A DNA stretch of 49,771 bases from assembly GCA_902773835.1 (NCBI GenBank), contig CACYFZ010000019.1:1-49771 (forward strand). Direction: 5' to 3'. The DNA comes from an uncultured Eubacteriales bacterium (lineage in GTDB: Bacteria; Bacillota; Clostridia; Peptostreptococcales; Anaerovoracaceae). The stretch's first letter is position 1. The number at the start of each line of letters is the position of its first letter. The notes under the pieces were generated by a model. That model did no database searches, was not told the DNA's origin, and worked only from the letters and a program-made list of their open reading frames with translations. The translations under genes and the position numbers were made by a program. Shown here piece by piece: positions 1 through 8,270 of the stretch.

Positions 1-86
1 GTGGGAGACTACCACGTTGATAGGTCGGAGGTGTAAGTGCGGTAACGCATTCAGCTGACCGATACTAATAGGTCGAAAACTTGACC
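1..86 (+). rRNA. 23S ribosomal RNA, 3' end (partial)
   Basis: The window opens inside the last part of a large-subunit rRNA gene. The stretch around 50-86, with ACCGATACTAATAGGTCG and the closing CTTGACC, is the near-universal 3' end of bacterial 23S rRNA. The mature end is placed at about 86 by analogy, so it may be off by a few bases. The 5S gene follows after about 35 nt in the same orientation. Confidence 0.95.
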
Positions 87-120
87 ATCTGGTTCACTCC
101 AGGTATTCATATTTTCAGTT

Positions 121-237
<117 letters not shown>

Positions 238-246
238 TAGATAAAG

Positions 247-270
247 CTCCGAGTTTTCTCGGAGTTTTTT
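247..270 (+). terminator. Rho-independent terminator of the rRNA operon
   Basis: Perfect 7-bp stem CTCCGAG/CTCGGAG with a TTTT loop, followed by a run of T residues, directly after 5S. Confidence 0.93.
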
Positions 271-330
271 CTTGTAAAAATTGTCTGTGAAAGTTGAAAT
301 TCAGATGATTCAAAATGTCAAATAAAATGT

Positions 331-359
331 TTGACAGAGCCTTTCGGAAGTGCTATTAT
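331..359 (+). promoter_or_regulatory. Sigma-A promoter of the ylxM-ffh operon
   Basis: TTGACA at 331-336 and TATTAT at 354-359 with an exact 17-bp spacer. The predicted start of transcription is near 366. An open frame beginning at 315 would lie upstream of this start, so the ATG at 402 is preferred for ylxM. Confidence 0.85.
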
Positions 360-401
360 ATAGCGGTGCGAAAAGGCCTCGCAGGTCTTGGGAGCAGGAT
401 A

Positions 402-752
402 ATGACAACAAAAGAAAAGCTTAAGAATCCTGAATACGCCAGTATGCTCTATGATTTTTACGGAGCACTCCTAAGCGAATCTCAGAAGGAAGTGATGTCT
501 TTATACCACGAGGATAACTATTCACTTTCCGAGATAGCTGAAGAACTGTCACAGACAAGGCAGGCTGTACACTACACCTTAAAGAAGGTAGAGGCGGCAC
601 TTGCCGAATATGAAGACAAACTCGGGCTTGTTAAAAGCTATGAAGATAATCAGAGACTGGCAGAAAAGCTTGTCGATATAATAAAGAAGGATAATTTAAG
701 TGATGCGGACAGATCCGCCGTCACGGATATAGTAAGGAAGATAACGGAGTAA
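402..752 (+). CDS. ylxM: YlxM-family helix-turn-helix protein (SRP operon)
   Basis: A 116-aa YlxM/UPF0122-family protein, a small DNA-binding-like protein that in Firmicutes nearly always precedes ffh; its role with the signal recognition particle is not settled. The core YSLSEIAEELSQTRQAVHYT is a sigma-70 region-4-like helix-turn-helix, and the acidic C-terminal part is helical. The same frame is open back to 315, but the promoter at 331-359 lies inside that extension and the family starts near this methionine, so 402 is chosen. The ribosome site (GGAGCAGG) is modest. ffh follows after 2 nt, which implies translational coupling. Confidence 0.9.
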   Translation: MTTKEKLKNPEYASMLYDFYGALLSESQKEVMSLYHEDNYSLSEIAEELSQTRQAVHYTLKKVEAALAEYEDKLGLVKSYEDNQRLAEKLVDIIKKDNLSDADRSAVTDIVRKITE

Positions 753-754
753 TT

Positions 755-2098
755 ATGGCATTTGAAGGTTTATCCGAAAAACTGCAAGGTGCGTTTAAAG
801 ACTTAAGAGGTCAGGGCGTAGTATCCGAAAAGGACTTCGAAGATGCGATGCGAGTCGTTAAAATGGCTCTGCTTGAAGCCGACGTCAACTTTAAGGTTGT
901 AAAAGACTTCGTGGCAGATGTCAAAGAGCAGGCCCTCGGACAGGGTGTGCTTAAGAGCCTGACGCCGGATCAGATGGTAGTCAAGATCGTAAAAGACGAG
1001 CTCGTTGATCTGCTCGGAGGTACGGAGAGCAAACTCACATATTCACCAAGCGGTTTTACGGTCATAATGCTGGTAGGCTTGCAGGGTACAGGTAAGACAA
1101 CGACCGCAGGTAAACTTGCCGCATGGCTTAAGCAGGTAGGTAAGCAGCCGATGCTGGCAGCCTGTGATATCTACAGACCCGCAGCTATCGATCAGCTTGA
1201 AATCGTAGGTAAGGCAGTTAATACTCCCGTTTACACCAACAGAGAATCAAATAACGCAGAACAGATTGCCCTTGAAGCTGTGAAGGAAGCTCAGAAGAGG
1301 GGCTGCAATGTCCTCATCGTGGATACGGCCGGTCGTCTTCAGATAGATGAATCTTTAATGGACGAGCTTAAGACATTAAAGGCATCCGTAAAGCCACATG
1401 AGATACTCCTCGTAGTCGATGCTCTTACAGGTCAGGACGCAGTTAATATCGCCGAGGGATTTAATGAGGCTCTTGGAGTTGACGGCATCATCATGACCAA
1501 GATGGACGGTGACTCAAGAGGCGGTGCGGCACTTTCGGTTAAGTCCGTAACCGGTAAGCCGATCAAGTTTATGGGTACGGGAGAGAAGTACAACGCGCTG
1601 GAGCCGTTCCATCCTGACAGAATCGCCTCGCGTATTCTCGGCATGGGAGACGTAATGTCTCTTATCGAGCAGGCAGAGCAGGCCTTCGATGAAGAAGAGG
1701 CTCAGAAACTTGAGGAAAAGATAAGAAAAAACAAATTTGACCTGGAGGACTTCCTCGGTCAGATGAGACAGATAAATAAACTGGGTGGTCTCGGGAAGAT
1801 AATCGACATGATTCCGGGCATCTCCGCTGCTCAGAAGAAAGATATAGATTTAGAGCAGGGTAAGAACGAACTCAGGAAAATGGAAGCAATTATTCTTTCC
1901 ATGACACCGGAGGAAAGAAGACGCCCGAATGTTCTGAACGCATCAAGGCGCAAGAGGATTGCAGCCGGCTCAGGACAGAGCGTACAGGCCGTCAATCAAC
2001 TCATCAAGAAATATGAAGAGATGAGGAAGATGACCAAGGTTATGGCCAACCCGGATTCAAAAAAAGCCAGAAGCATGATGAGAAATTTAGGTTTCTAA
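755..2098 (+). CDS. ffh: Signal recognition particle GTPase Ffh (SRP54)
   Basis: A 447-aa Ffh of normal length. It binds 4.5S RNA and signal peptides and docks with FtsY to send nascent membrane proteins to the translocon. The helical N domain (about 1-90) leads into the G domain, with [14 protein letters not shown] as G1 near residue 108, the DTAGR G3 motif, and TKMDGD as G4. The methionine-rich M domain occupies about 300-447, with the RNA-binding segment containing [11 protein letters not shown]. It is the second gene of the operon, between ylxM and rpsP. FtsY and the 4.5S RNA gene are not in the window. Confidence 0.98.
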   Translation: MAFEGLSEKLQGAFKDLRGQGVVSEKDFEDAMRVVKMALLEADVNFKVVKDFVADVKEQALGQGVLKSLTPDQMVVKIVKDELVDLLGGTESKLTYSPSGFTVIMLVGLQGTGKTTTAGKLAAWLKQVGKQPMLAACDIYRPAAIDQLEIVGKAVNTPVYTNRESNNAEQIALEAVKEAQKRGCNVLIVDTAGRLQIDESLMDELKTLKASVKPHEILLVVDALTGQDAVNIAEGFNEALGVDGIIMTKMDGDSRGGAALSVKSVTGKPIKFMGTGEKYNALEPFHPDRIASRILGMGDVMSLIEQAEQAFDEEEAQKLEEKIRKNKFDLEDFLGQMRQINKLGGLGKIIDMIPGISAAQKKDIDLEQGKNELRKMEAIILSMTPEERRRPNVLNASRRKRIAAGSGQSVQAVNQLIKKYEEMRKMTKVMANPDSKKARSMMRNLGF

Positions 2099-2141
2099 TC
2101 AGTTATCAATAAACAATTTATATAAATGGAGGAAATCAAAA

Positions 2142-2384
2142 ATGGTAAAGATCAGACTTAAGAGAATGGGAGCACACAAGAAGCCTTTCTACAGAGTAGT
2201 AGTTGCTGACTCAAGAACTCCTAGGGACGGCAGATTCATCGAAGAAATCGGTACATATGATCCGCTGAAGGATCCTGCTGAGATCAAGATTGACAACGAA
2301 GCAGCTCAGAAGTGGCTTGCCAATGGTGCTCAGCCTACAGATACAGTAAGAGCTCTCCTTAAGAAGTCCGGCGCTATTAAGTAA
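2142..2384 (+). CDS. rpsP: 30S ribosomal protein S16
   Basis: An 80-aa S16. The N-terminus [20 protein letters not shown] and the segment [14 protein letters not shown] are family signatures. S16 is an assembly protein of the 30S body. A strong GGAGG lies upstream at about 2128. It sits in the usual ffh-rpsP-khpA-rimM-trmD order, which groups targeting, ribosome structure and ribosome/tRNA modification. Confidence 0.98.
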   Translation: MVKIRLKRMGAHKKPFYRVVVADSRTPRDGRFIEEIGTYDPLKDPAEIKIDNEAAQKWLANGAQPTDTVRALLKKSGAIK

Positions 2385-2395
2385 GGCAGGTGGAC

Positions 2396-2629
2396 ATGGG
2401 AAGCTTAGTTGAAGTAATTGCGAAAGCTCTGGTGACTAAGCCGGATGAAGTTGTCGTAACAGAAGAGATGGATGGAGATACCATCATTGTAAAACTCAAA
2501 GTTGCGGATGATGACATCGGTAAAATCATCGGTAAATCAGGCAGAATTGCGAAGGCCATCAGGACTGTCGTAAGAGCTGCCGCTATCAAGCAGAATGTAA
2601 GAGTTTCGGTGGAGATAGTTGAAGACTAG
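2396..2629 (+). CDS. khpA: KhpA, KH-domain RNA-binding protein
   Basis: A 77-aa single-KH-domain protein. KhpA (YlqC) forms an RNA-binding complex with KhpB/Jag and affects cell-division and elongation transcripts in other Firmicutes. The start MGSLVEVIAKALVTKP and the KH loop IGKIIGKSGR (GxxG = GKSG) are diagnostic. A GTG at 2390 is also in frame, but the ATG at 2396 fits the family start and the spacing from the AGG at 2388. The 3' end overlaps the start of rimM by 11 nt. Confidence 0.93.
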   Translation: MGSLVEVIAKALVTKPDEVVVTEEMDGDTIIVKLKVADDDIGKIIGKSGRIAKAIRTVVRAAAIKQNVRVSVEIVED

Positions 2630-3173
2630 TGCAAAGAAAGAAGCAGTAGCAATAGGAAGAGTCGGAAGCGCCGCAGGTCTTAAAGGAGAATTCAGAGTGA
2701 ATCTCTATGCGGCGGATTCAGACAATCTAAAGGAGGGCAAGAACCTCCTTTTTAGGCATAAGGGCAAAGCAACGAGGGCGGAAAATGCTCCGGAAGATTT
2801 CTGCGCTGTTTGCGAGAAAATCAGATATCAGAAAGACAAACCCGTAATAAAAGCAGAAGGCATAGATGACAGAAATGGAGCTGAGGCAATTCGGGGCATG
2901 GAAGTATGCATAGACAGTGATGAACTCGACGAACTTCCGGAGGGGGAGCACTACGTCAGAAATATCGTTGGATGCATCGTAAAAGATATTGCGAGCGGAC
3001 AAGAAATAGGAAAACTTAAGGATGTTATTCAGAATACGGCACAGAGCGTATTGGAAGTGGAGACATCTGAAGGAAAGATTGTACTTATTCCCGCAGTCGA
3101 TGCCTTTATGCGAAGCATTGATGAAGAGGGGCGTCTTATAGAAGTGGAACTGATTCCGGGATTCTTGGAATAA
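2619..3173 (+). CDS. rimM: Ribosome maturation factor RimM
   Basis: A 184-aa RimM, the 16S processing factor that acts on the 30S head with S19. The N-terminal beta-barrel begins VAIGRVGSAAGLKGEFRVN, and the C-terminal PRC-barrel contains YVRNIVGCIV, SVLEVETSEGKIVLIPAV and the closing IPGFLE. The start is a TTG at 2619 with GGAG at 2611-2614. No ATG or GTG in frame fits, so it is translated from within the end of khpA, probably by coupling. trmD starts at its stop codon (TAATG). Confidence 0.93.
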   Translation: MKTSAKKEAVAIGRVGSAAGLKGEFRVNLYAADSDNLKEGKNLLFRHKGKATRAENAPEDFCAVCEKIRYQKDKPVIKAEGIDDRNGAEAIRGMEVCIDSDELDELPEGEHYVRNIVGCIVKDIASGQEIGKLKDVIQNTAQSVLEVETSEGKIVLIPAVDAFMRSIDEEGRLIEVELIPGFLE

Positions 3174-3898
3174 TGAAGATAAATATACTCACTCTTTTTC
3201 CGGAGATGCTGAGCCCCCTAAAGCAAAGCATGCTGGGAAGAGCCGTAGATAACGGAATACTTGAACTCGATGTGACTGACATCCGAGACTATACTGAGGA
3301 CAAGCATAACAGAGTCGATGATACTCCATACGGAGGCGGTGCCGGCATGGTAATGCAGATCCAGCCTATTTTGGATGCCTATGAAGCCAAGGGATACGGC
3401 GGTGAATTCATCTACATGTCTCCTCGCGGCGAGATGCTAAGCGGAGAGCTCGCTAAGGAGCTTTCAGAGAAAGAGGAGATTACCATTCTCTGCGGTCACT
3501 ATGAAGGCGTGGACCAAAGGGCTTTGGACAAACTAAACGCCAGGGAAGTATCGATAGGGGATTACGTTCTTACCTGCGGAGAGATACCTGCCATGGTCCT
3601 GGTTGATACGCTTGCGAGATTTGTTGAAGGTGTCCTTCCGAAGGAAGAATCCGTTTTGGAAGAATCCGTATATTCCGGACTTCTGGAATACCCTCATTAC
3701 ACAAGGCCTGCCGAGTATGACGGCATGGCGGTTCCGGAAGTGCTTCTCTCGGGAGATCACGGTGCCGTTGACCTGTGGAGATGGGAACAGTCACTTGCTT
3801 TGACAAAGGAGAAAAGACCTGACCTTTTCGATAAGTATTTGGAAAGTGATTTAAAGCTCAGCAAGAAAGAAAAAGCTATTCTGGATAAGTATCGATAA
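3173..3898 (+). CDS. trmD: tRNA (guanine-37-N1)-methyltransferase TrmD
   Basis: A 241-aa SPOUT methyltransferase that makes m1G37 in tRNAs reading CNN and GGN-type codons, preventing +1 frameshifts. The N-terminus MKINILTLFPEM, the segment DDTPYGGGAGMVMQ and the trefoil-knot SAM site around ISIGDYVLTCGEIPAMV identify it. The usual knot text has GG where this has CG, a mild substitution. The ATG overlaps the rimM stop by one base. A terminator at 3948-3989 closes the operon, and rplS, the usual next gene, is not here. Confidence 0.97.
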   Translation: MKINILTLFPEMLSPLKQSMLGRAVDNGILELDVTDIRDYTEDKHNRVDDTPYGGGAGMVMQIQPILDAYEAKGYGGEFIYMSPRGEMLSGELAKELSEKEEITILCGHYEGVDQRALDKLNAREVSIGDYVLTCGEIPAMVLVDTLARFVEGVLPKEESVLEESVYSGLLEYPHYTRPAEYDGMAVPEVLLSGDHGAVDLWRWEQSLALTKEKRPDLFDKYLESDLKLSKKEKAILDKYR

Positions 3899-3947
3899 GG
3901 ACATGGTTCCCGGAGATAGCAAAATAACCACAAAATGTTGTTATTTT

Positions 3948-3989
3948 AAGCCTTTGACACAAATATATGTTGTGTTTAAAGGCTTTTTT
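3948..3989 (+). terminator. Terminator of the ylxM-trmD operon
   Basis: AAGCCTTT (3948-3955) pairs with AAAGGCTT (3978-3985), extended inward by ACACAA/TTGTGT and followed by six T. The distal arm overlaps the -35 region of the next promoter. Confidence 0.85.
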
Positions 3990-3998
3990 GACTATAAT
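3970..3998 (+). promoter_or_regulatory. Probable promoter of the division/PLP cluster
   Basis: A perfect TATAAT at 3993-3998 with a weak TTGTGT at 3970-3975 and a 17-bp spacer. It is embedded in the 3' arm of the upstream terminator. Confidence 0.6.
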
Positions 3999-4014
3999 AC
4001 TACGGAGAGGGCCT

Positions 4015-5040
4015 ATGAGTAAGAAGTGGATTACAGTATTAGCACTATACCTCGGGCTGTTGGCCGTATGTATCGTAGCTTTGTACGCTATCCCTTCGGT
4101 CCGTGGCATGCTCGAGCAGACATACATAGCAGAATACGGAACGCTGGACGTCAAAGATGATGTCTCGGCTTTTGTTGTTAAAGATGAATATGTATTTGTC
4201 GCTAAACAGGCCGGAAGCGTTAAGAGAGTAATCGATGAAGGCGAACTCGTAAAGGCAGCTACGAAAGTAGTAGATATTGAGATCCGAGAAGGCAATAAAG
4301 TTGAATCCGATTCCGATATCGTTCGGGAACTCGGCAAGGCCGTTAAGGAGACCGAGCAGGGTTACACCAGCGAGTCAGGGTACGTCAGCTATAAGGTAAG
4401 CGGCGCAGAGGCAGAACTTACCGTTGAGAACATGGGGGTTCTCACCAAAGAAGACTATAAGGACCTCACTTCCCGAAAGGAAAAGGATACCGAAAAAGGA
4501 AGTGTAAAGGCCAATGACCCGATATTTAAGATAGTAAAAAACAGCAAGTGGTATCTTGTTTACTATACCGGTAAGGAAAATGCCGAAAGATATCATCCGG
4601 GCAGCTACGCATACATGGATGTGGATGGTGATTCCGTAAGAGTAAAGGTTCACAGTGTAGAAGAGCTGGAGGATGAATCGAGAGTTATGCTCGAATGCAA
4701 ATCATTCTTCGACGGATTCTCGGAAATGAAGACTTTCGATGCACCTATAACACTTGCCAGCGCAGAGGGTCTTATTCTGAAGAAATCCAGCATAGTAGAA
4801 AACGACGGCAAACAAGGAGTGTTTGCCAAAAACAAACTCGGAGAGCATGTATATAAGCCGATTTCCGTAATCGCGTCCGACGAAGACAAGTGCGTAGTAT
4901 ACTCGGACATCTTCCTCGATGCGGACGGAAACTTCGTAGAGACGATAGGCACGTATGATGAAATAATCGAAAAGCCGAGTGACGAGGACTTGGCTTCGCT
5001 GAAAAAAACCAAAACAAAAAAAGAAAATGACAATCAGTGA
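4015..5040 (+). CDS. HlyD-like membrane-anchored protein of the sepF cluster
   Basis: A 341-aa protein with an N-terminal membrane anchor (about residues 5-26, ending at YAIPSVRGM) and a large extracytoplasmic part rich in beta-strand and acidic residues. The stretch FVVKDEYVFVAKQAGSVKRVIDEGELVKAATKVVDIE reads as a biotinyl/lipoyl-like barrel hairpin of the HlyD adaptor family. No export ATPase is next to it. Its gene overlaps yggS by 14 nt and is upstream of sepF and divIVA, so a role in envelope or division is possible. The ATG at 4015 follows GGAGAGG at 4004-4010. Function is not established. Confidence 0.75.
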   Translation: MSKKWITVLALYLGLLAVCIVALYAIPSVRGMLEQTYIAEYGTLDVKDDVSAFVVKDEYVFVAKQAGSVKRVIDEGELVKAATKVVDIEIREGNKVESDSDIVRELGKAVKETEQGYTSESGYVSYKVSGAEAELTVENMGVLTKEDYKDLTSRKEKDTEKGSVKANDPIFKIVKNSKWYLVYYTGKENAERYHPGSYAYMDVDGDSVRVKVHSVEELEDESRVMLECKSFFDGFSEMKTFDAPITLASAEGLILKKSSIVENDGKQGVFAKNKLGEHVYKPISVIASDEDKCVVYSDIFLDADGNFVETIGTYDEIIEKPSDEDLASLKKTKTKKENDNQ

Positions 5041-5725
5041 GAGACTTGCAGATGTAATACGACGCAAGGATGAAGCTGCCGTAAGAAGCGGCAGGAATCC
5101 GGAAGATGTCACTCTGGTGGCGGTCACGAAGACTCACGCTGCAGAAGAAATCAACCAGGCGATTGCCGCGGGTGCTACGGACATAGGGGAAAACCGAGTC
5201 CAAGAGTTGCTTGAAAAATATGACAGAGTAGAACCTGTGAGATGGCACCTTATAGGACATCTTCAAACCAATAAAGTAAAGAACGTGATCGGCAAGGTAG
5301 TGATGATTCACTCTGTGGATTCCGCCAAACTGGCACGTGAGATAAATAAAAGATCCGAAGCTGCGGGACTTGTGACGGATATACTGATAGAAATCAATTC
5401 CGCTATGGAGGAAAGCAAGTCCGGGATAGATTCAAAAGATCTGAAGCAGCTGACGGAAGATATCGTAAAGGAATGTGCTAATGTCAGAGTAAGAGGACTG
5501 ATGTGCATACCGCCGATGGCGGCAGACCCTGAAGATGCAAGGCCGTACTTTAAAGAGGCAGCGTCGCTTTTCGAAGAAATGAAAACCTGGGATTTGCCTA
5601 AAGAAAGATTTATACCGGATGTACTCTCGATGGGGATGTCGGGAGACTTCGAGGTAGCGATAGAAGAAGGAGCAACAATAGTCAGAGTAGGGAGTTCGAT
5701 TTTCGGACCACGTAATTACAGATAG
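5027..5725 (+). CDS. yggS: YggS/PLPHP-family pyridoxal phosphate homeostasis protein
   Basis: A 232-aa cytoplasmic PLP-binding TIM-barrel protein (YggS/YlmE/PROSC). It carries PLP without known catalysis and balances B6 vitamers and amino-acid pools. LVAVTKTH gives the PLP lysine at residue 35. GENRVQELLEK, WHLIGHLQTNKVK and the C-terminal LSMGMSGDFEVAIEEGATIVRVGS form the cofactor pocket. The start overlaps the previous gene by 14 nt with no clear Shine-Dalgarno, so it is probably translationally coupled. Its place before sepF matches many Firmicutes. Confidence 0.95.
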   Translation: MTISERLADVIRRKDEAAVRSGRNPEDVTLVAVTKTHAAEEINQAIAAGATDIGENRVQELLEKYDRVEPVRWHLIGHLQTNKVKNVIGKVVMIHSVDSAKLAREINKRSEAAGLVTDILIEINSAMEESKSGIDSKDLKQLTEDIVKECANVRVRGLMCIPPMAADPEDARPYFKEAASLFEEMKTWDLPKERFIPDVLSMGMSGDFEVAIEEGATIVRVGSSIFGPRNYR

Positions 5726-5738
5726 GGGAGGCGCATAA

Positions 5739-6278
5739 ATGAGTTTCATGGATAAGATGAAGGATCTTGTTGGCATCGGAGAAGAATTCGAAGATGAAAT
5801 GGAAGTATCACAGGAAGAAATCGATGCTTATAAGAGAGAGATAGTTGCGGAAGAAAGTTCCGCTTCGACAGCAAGTGTGGCTGCAGCAGCACCGATAAGC
5901 CATCAGCCGTTCGGAGATATTGAAAGACCGATGCAGAAGACATCAGTTTCAGCAATGGCCAGCAGAGATTCTACAGCCAATGCTTCCGGACAGTTCCGCA
6001 TGGTAGTAATCGAACCTAAAAATCTCGATGAATGCAAGAAGCTCGTAGATAATATGAGAAACTTTAAGCCGATAATCGTAAATCTTGAAAGAGTCGAGAC
6101 CGATATGGCCAGAAAGATGTTCGATTTCCTCAACGGAGCAACCTACGCGCTTGAGGGAAATGCGCAGAAAATTAATCAGAATATCTACATTTTTGCCCCA
6201 AAGAATGTTAACATAAAGGCGATGGTTGACAGAGCAACAGAGGCAGGCAAACCTGCAAGCTCCAGCCCATGGCAATAA
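5739..6278 (+). CDS. sepF: Cell division protein SepF
   Basis: A 179-aa SepF (DUF552). In Gram-positives it anchors and bundles FtsZ at the septum. The N-terminus MSFMDKMKDLVGIGEEFEDE is the membrane-binding amphipathic helix. A low-complexity Ser/Ala linker (about 38-85) follows, then the conserved core beginning VVIEPKNLDECKKLVDNM with DFLNGATYALEG and IFAPKNVNI. The ribosome site GGGGAGG is strong. It is the third gene of the cluster ahead of divIVA. Confidence 0.95.
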   Translation: MSFMDKMKDLVGIGEEFEDEMEVSQEEIDAYKREIVAEESSASTASVAAAAPISHQPFGDIERPMQKTSVSAMASRDSTANASGQFRMVVIEPKNLDECKKLVDNMRNFKPIIVNLERVETDMARKMFDFLNGATYALEGNAQKINQNIYIFAPKNVNIKAMVDRATEAGKPASSSPWQ

Positions 6279-6347
6279 AACAGTTAATCAAAGAATAATA
6301 CATATATAAAACAGAGGATTGAAAACAGAAAGGTTAGGTGCCGGAAT

Positions 6348-7055
6348 ATGATAATGCCTATAGATATCGACAAAAAAGAATTCAGCCGTGACAAGAAGGG
6401 ATACAACTCCAGAGAGGTAGATGAATTTCTGGACATCATCGTTGCGGATTATGAGAAGATTCTGAACGACAACAGACAGATGGCTCATAAGATTAAGTCA
6501 CTCGAGGCTCAGCTTGCTGAGGCTCAGAAGGATGACGGAGCAATGGTAGAGACTCTTGAGACAGCTAAAAAACTTATGGCTGACATCTCTGCAAGCGCAG
6601 AGAGAAGAGCTGAACTCATGATGAGAGATGCTGAGCTCGAAGCTGAGAATATGCTGACTGATGCTAAGATGAGCATTAAGAAGATTACGGATGAGCACTC
6701 CATTCTCAGCAACAAAGTAAGAAGACTCAGATCCAACTTCCGCAGAATGCTGGAGAACGAGCTTGCTAAGCTTGATGAGGACGAGTTTGATGTAATCAAG
6801 GATCTCGACGATGAAGAATATGTACCTGTAGTTGAAGAAGCAGAAGTAGGCGGCGACAAAGCACCTACAATTACCATTAACAAGGACGAGATTCTGAAGG
6901 CAGAGGCTGAGAATAATCTTAAAGATTTCGAGAAGGAACTCGAAGCTCAGCCTGTAAGTGATCTTAAAGAAGCCACACTCTCAGATCTTTCAGACAGCCT
7001 GAAGAGCCTCGCTGAAGAACCGGGATCAATTACGGATACAATCATTCTTAAGTAA
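6348..7055 (+). CDS. divIVA: DivIVA-domain coiled-coil protein
   Basis: A 235-aa DivIVA/GpsB-family protein that recognises negative membrane curvature at poles and septa. The N-terminus MIMPIDIDKKEFSRDKKGYN followed by EVDEFLDIIVADYE matches the lipid-binding DivIVA domain. A long coiled coil (about 30-150) and an acidic tail follow. The start at 6348 matches the family, though the upstream AAAGG is far. It follows sepF by 69 nt and ends the cluster at a strong terminator. Confidence 0.9.
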   Translation: MIMPIDIDKKEFSRDKKGYNSREVDEFLDIIVADYEKILNDNRQMAHKIKSLEAQLAEAQKDDGAMVETLETAKKLMADISASAERRAELMMRDAELEAENMLTDAKMSIKKITDEHSILSNKVRRLRSNFRRMLENELAKLDEDEFDVIKDLDDEEYVPVVEEAEVGGDKAPTITINKDEILKAEAENNLKDFEKELEAQPVSDLKEATLSDLSDSLKSLAEEPGSITDTIILK

Positions 7056-7063
7056 TATAGATG

Positions 7064-7096
7064 ACTGCCGCGGTCCTGAAGGGCCGCGGTCTTTTA
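7064..7096 (+). terminator. Terminator after divIVA
   Basis: GC-rich stem GCCGCGGTCC/GGGCCGCGGT (one G-T pair) with a TGAA loop and a T-rich tail. Confidence 0.9.
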
Positions 7097-7121
7097 TTGC
7101 AAAAAAGATGAGAAAAAAGTG

Positions 7122-7150
7122 TTGACAGGATTGAGTAGTGCGAGTATACT
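7122..7150 (+). promoter_or_regulatory. Sigma-A promoter of the Fur-family regulator gene
   Basis: TTGACA at 7122-7127 and TATACT at 7145-7150 with an exact 17-bp spacer. Transcription should start near 7157, directly before the palindrome at 7160. Confidence 0.88.
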
Positions 7151-7158
7151 CTACTTAA

Positions 7159-7178
7159 TGATAATGATTATCATTATC
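7159..7178 (+). promoter_or_regulatory. Fur box (perfect 19-bp palindrome)
   Basis: GATAATGATTATCATTATC at 7160-7178 is a perfect inverted repeat around 7169 and matches the classical Fur consensus. It also contains a 7-1-7 form, TGATAATGATTATCA, at 7159-7173. It lies at the predicted transcription start, so metal-bound repressor there should block initiation of the gene's own promoter. Confidence 0.88.
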
Positions 7179-7202
7179 GATAAGCGAGAAAAAGAGGAAA
7201 TA

Positions 7203-7598
7203 ATGGCAAGATACAGCAGACAAAGAGAGGCAATAAGAAAACAAGTTTCCGGCAGGAAGGATCATCCTACGGCAGAGACTTTATATGCTGAACTCAAGAA
7301 GGATTTCCCTGAACTGAGTTTGGCTACTGTATATCGTAATCTCGGTCAGCTTGCCGAATGGGGCGAGGTAGTTAAGATTGATTCCTATGGCGCAGCCAGG
7401 TTTGACTGGGTAGTCGAACCACACTCGCACTTCTTCTGCAGAGAGTGCGGATGTGTTGTCGACATGCCGGAGGCAGACGACAGGATGCCGCGCGATATAG
7501 CCGAGCATTTTGATGGTGTCATTGAATCATCTGCATCCAATTTCTTCGGGCTTTGTAAAGAATGCAAGGAAAAGTTGGACAGAGAATCAAGAAACTGA
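7203..7598 (+). CDS. Fur/PerR-family metalloregulator
   Basis: A 131-aa metal-dependent repressor. The N-terminal winged helix includes HPTAETLYAELKKDFPELSLATVYRNL. The C-terminal dimer domain has PHSHFFCRECGCVVDM and LCKECKEK, so both CxxC pairs of the structural zinc site are present. The ATG at 7203 (after GAGG) is used because the frame upstream runs through the promoter and operator. The operator is Fur-like rather than the TTATAAT-type Per box, but the next gene is a peroxide-defence rubrerythrin, which points to PerR. I leave Fur versus PerR open. Confidence 0.92.
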   Translation: MARYSRQREAIRKQVSGRKDHPTAETLYAELKKDFPELSLATVYRNLGQLAEWGEVVKIDSYGAARFDWVVEPHSHFFCRECGCVVDMPEADDRMPRDIAEHFDGVIESSASNFFGLCKECKEKLDRESRN

Positions 7599-7610
7599 GA
7601 ATTCAAAAAT

Positions 7611-7649
7611 TTGACACATAGCATAGTTAACAACTGATTATAATCAGTT
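7611..7649 (+). promoter_or_regulatory. Rubrerythrin promoter region with an 18-bp palindrome
   Basis: TTGACA at 7611-7616 is followed by a perfect 18-bp palindrome, AACTGATTATAATCAGTT, at 7632-7649. Its centre contains TATAAT (7639-7644). The spacer to that TATAAT is 22 bp, so the true -10 may be GATTAT (19-bp spacer). The palindrome is a plausible operator; the regulator is unknown. Confidence 0.55.
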
Positions 7650-7703
7650 ATTATAAGTAGATATTAAATTATATTTTAAAACATTATTTAGGAGGAAATT
7701 ATT

Positions 7704-8249
7704 ATGGCTAAATGGGTTTGCAGCGTATGCGGTTACGTTCATGAAGGAGACACAGCACCTGAGAAGTGCCCACAGTGCGGAGTTCCTGCAGAGAAGTTCA
7801 CAAAGCAGGCAGAAGGCGAGATGAGCTGGGCAGCAGAGCACGTAGTAGGCGTTGCTAAGGGTGTTGATCCGAAGATTATCGAAGGTCTTCAGGCTAACTT
7901 CCAGGGTGAGTGCTCAGAGGTTGGTATGTATCTCGCTATGAGCAGAGTTGCTCACAGAGAAGGATATCCTGAAATCGGTCTTTACTGGGAAAAGGCTGCT
8001 TGGGAAGAAGCTGAGCACGCTGCTAAGTTCGCAGAGCTCCTCGGTGAGGTTGTAACAGACAGCACTAAGAAGAACCTCGAGATGAGAGTAGAAGCTGAGA
8101 ACGGCGCTACACTCGGCAAGGTAGAGCTCGCTAAGATGGCTAAGGAGCAGGGCCTCGACGCTATCCACGATACAGTTCATGAAATGGCCAGAGACGAGGC
8201 AAGACACGGCAAGGCATTTGCCGGTCTCCTGAAGAGATACTTTGGTTAA
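7704..8249 (+). CDS. Reverse rubrerythrin (N-terminal rubredoxin, C-terminal diiron)
   Basis: A 181-aa rubrerythrin with reversed domain order. The rubredoxin iron site is at the N-terminus (C6-x2-C9 and C22-x2-C25), followed by the four-helix diiron domain. That domain has metal ligands in [30 protein letters not shown] and RDEARHG. In clostridia such proteins reduce hydrogen peroxide with electrons from NADH:rubredoxin reductase and are induced by oxygen. A strong GGAGG precedes the ATG. The last 23 codons recur, with only synonymous changes, at 10040-10111. Confidence 0.95.
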   Translation: MAKWVCSVCGYVHEGDTAPEKCPQCGVPAEKFTKQAEGEMSWAAEHVVGVAKGVDPKIIEGLQANFQGECSEVGMYLAMSRVAHREGYPEIGLYWEKAAWEEAEHAAKFAELLGEVVTDSTKKNLEMRVEAENGATLGKVELAKMAKEQGLDAIHDTVHEMARDEARHGKAFAGLLKRYFG

Positions 8250-8270
8250 TTGTACACGGAGGTTCATGCA

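Noticed and set aside
315..401. Longer start for YlxM at 315
   Set aside because: The sigma-A promoter (331-359) lies inside the extension and the family begins near 402.
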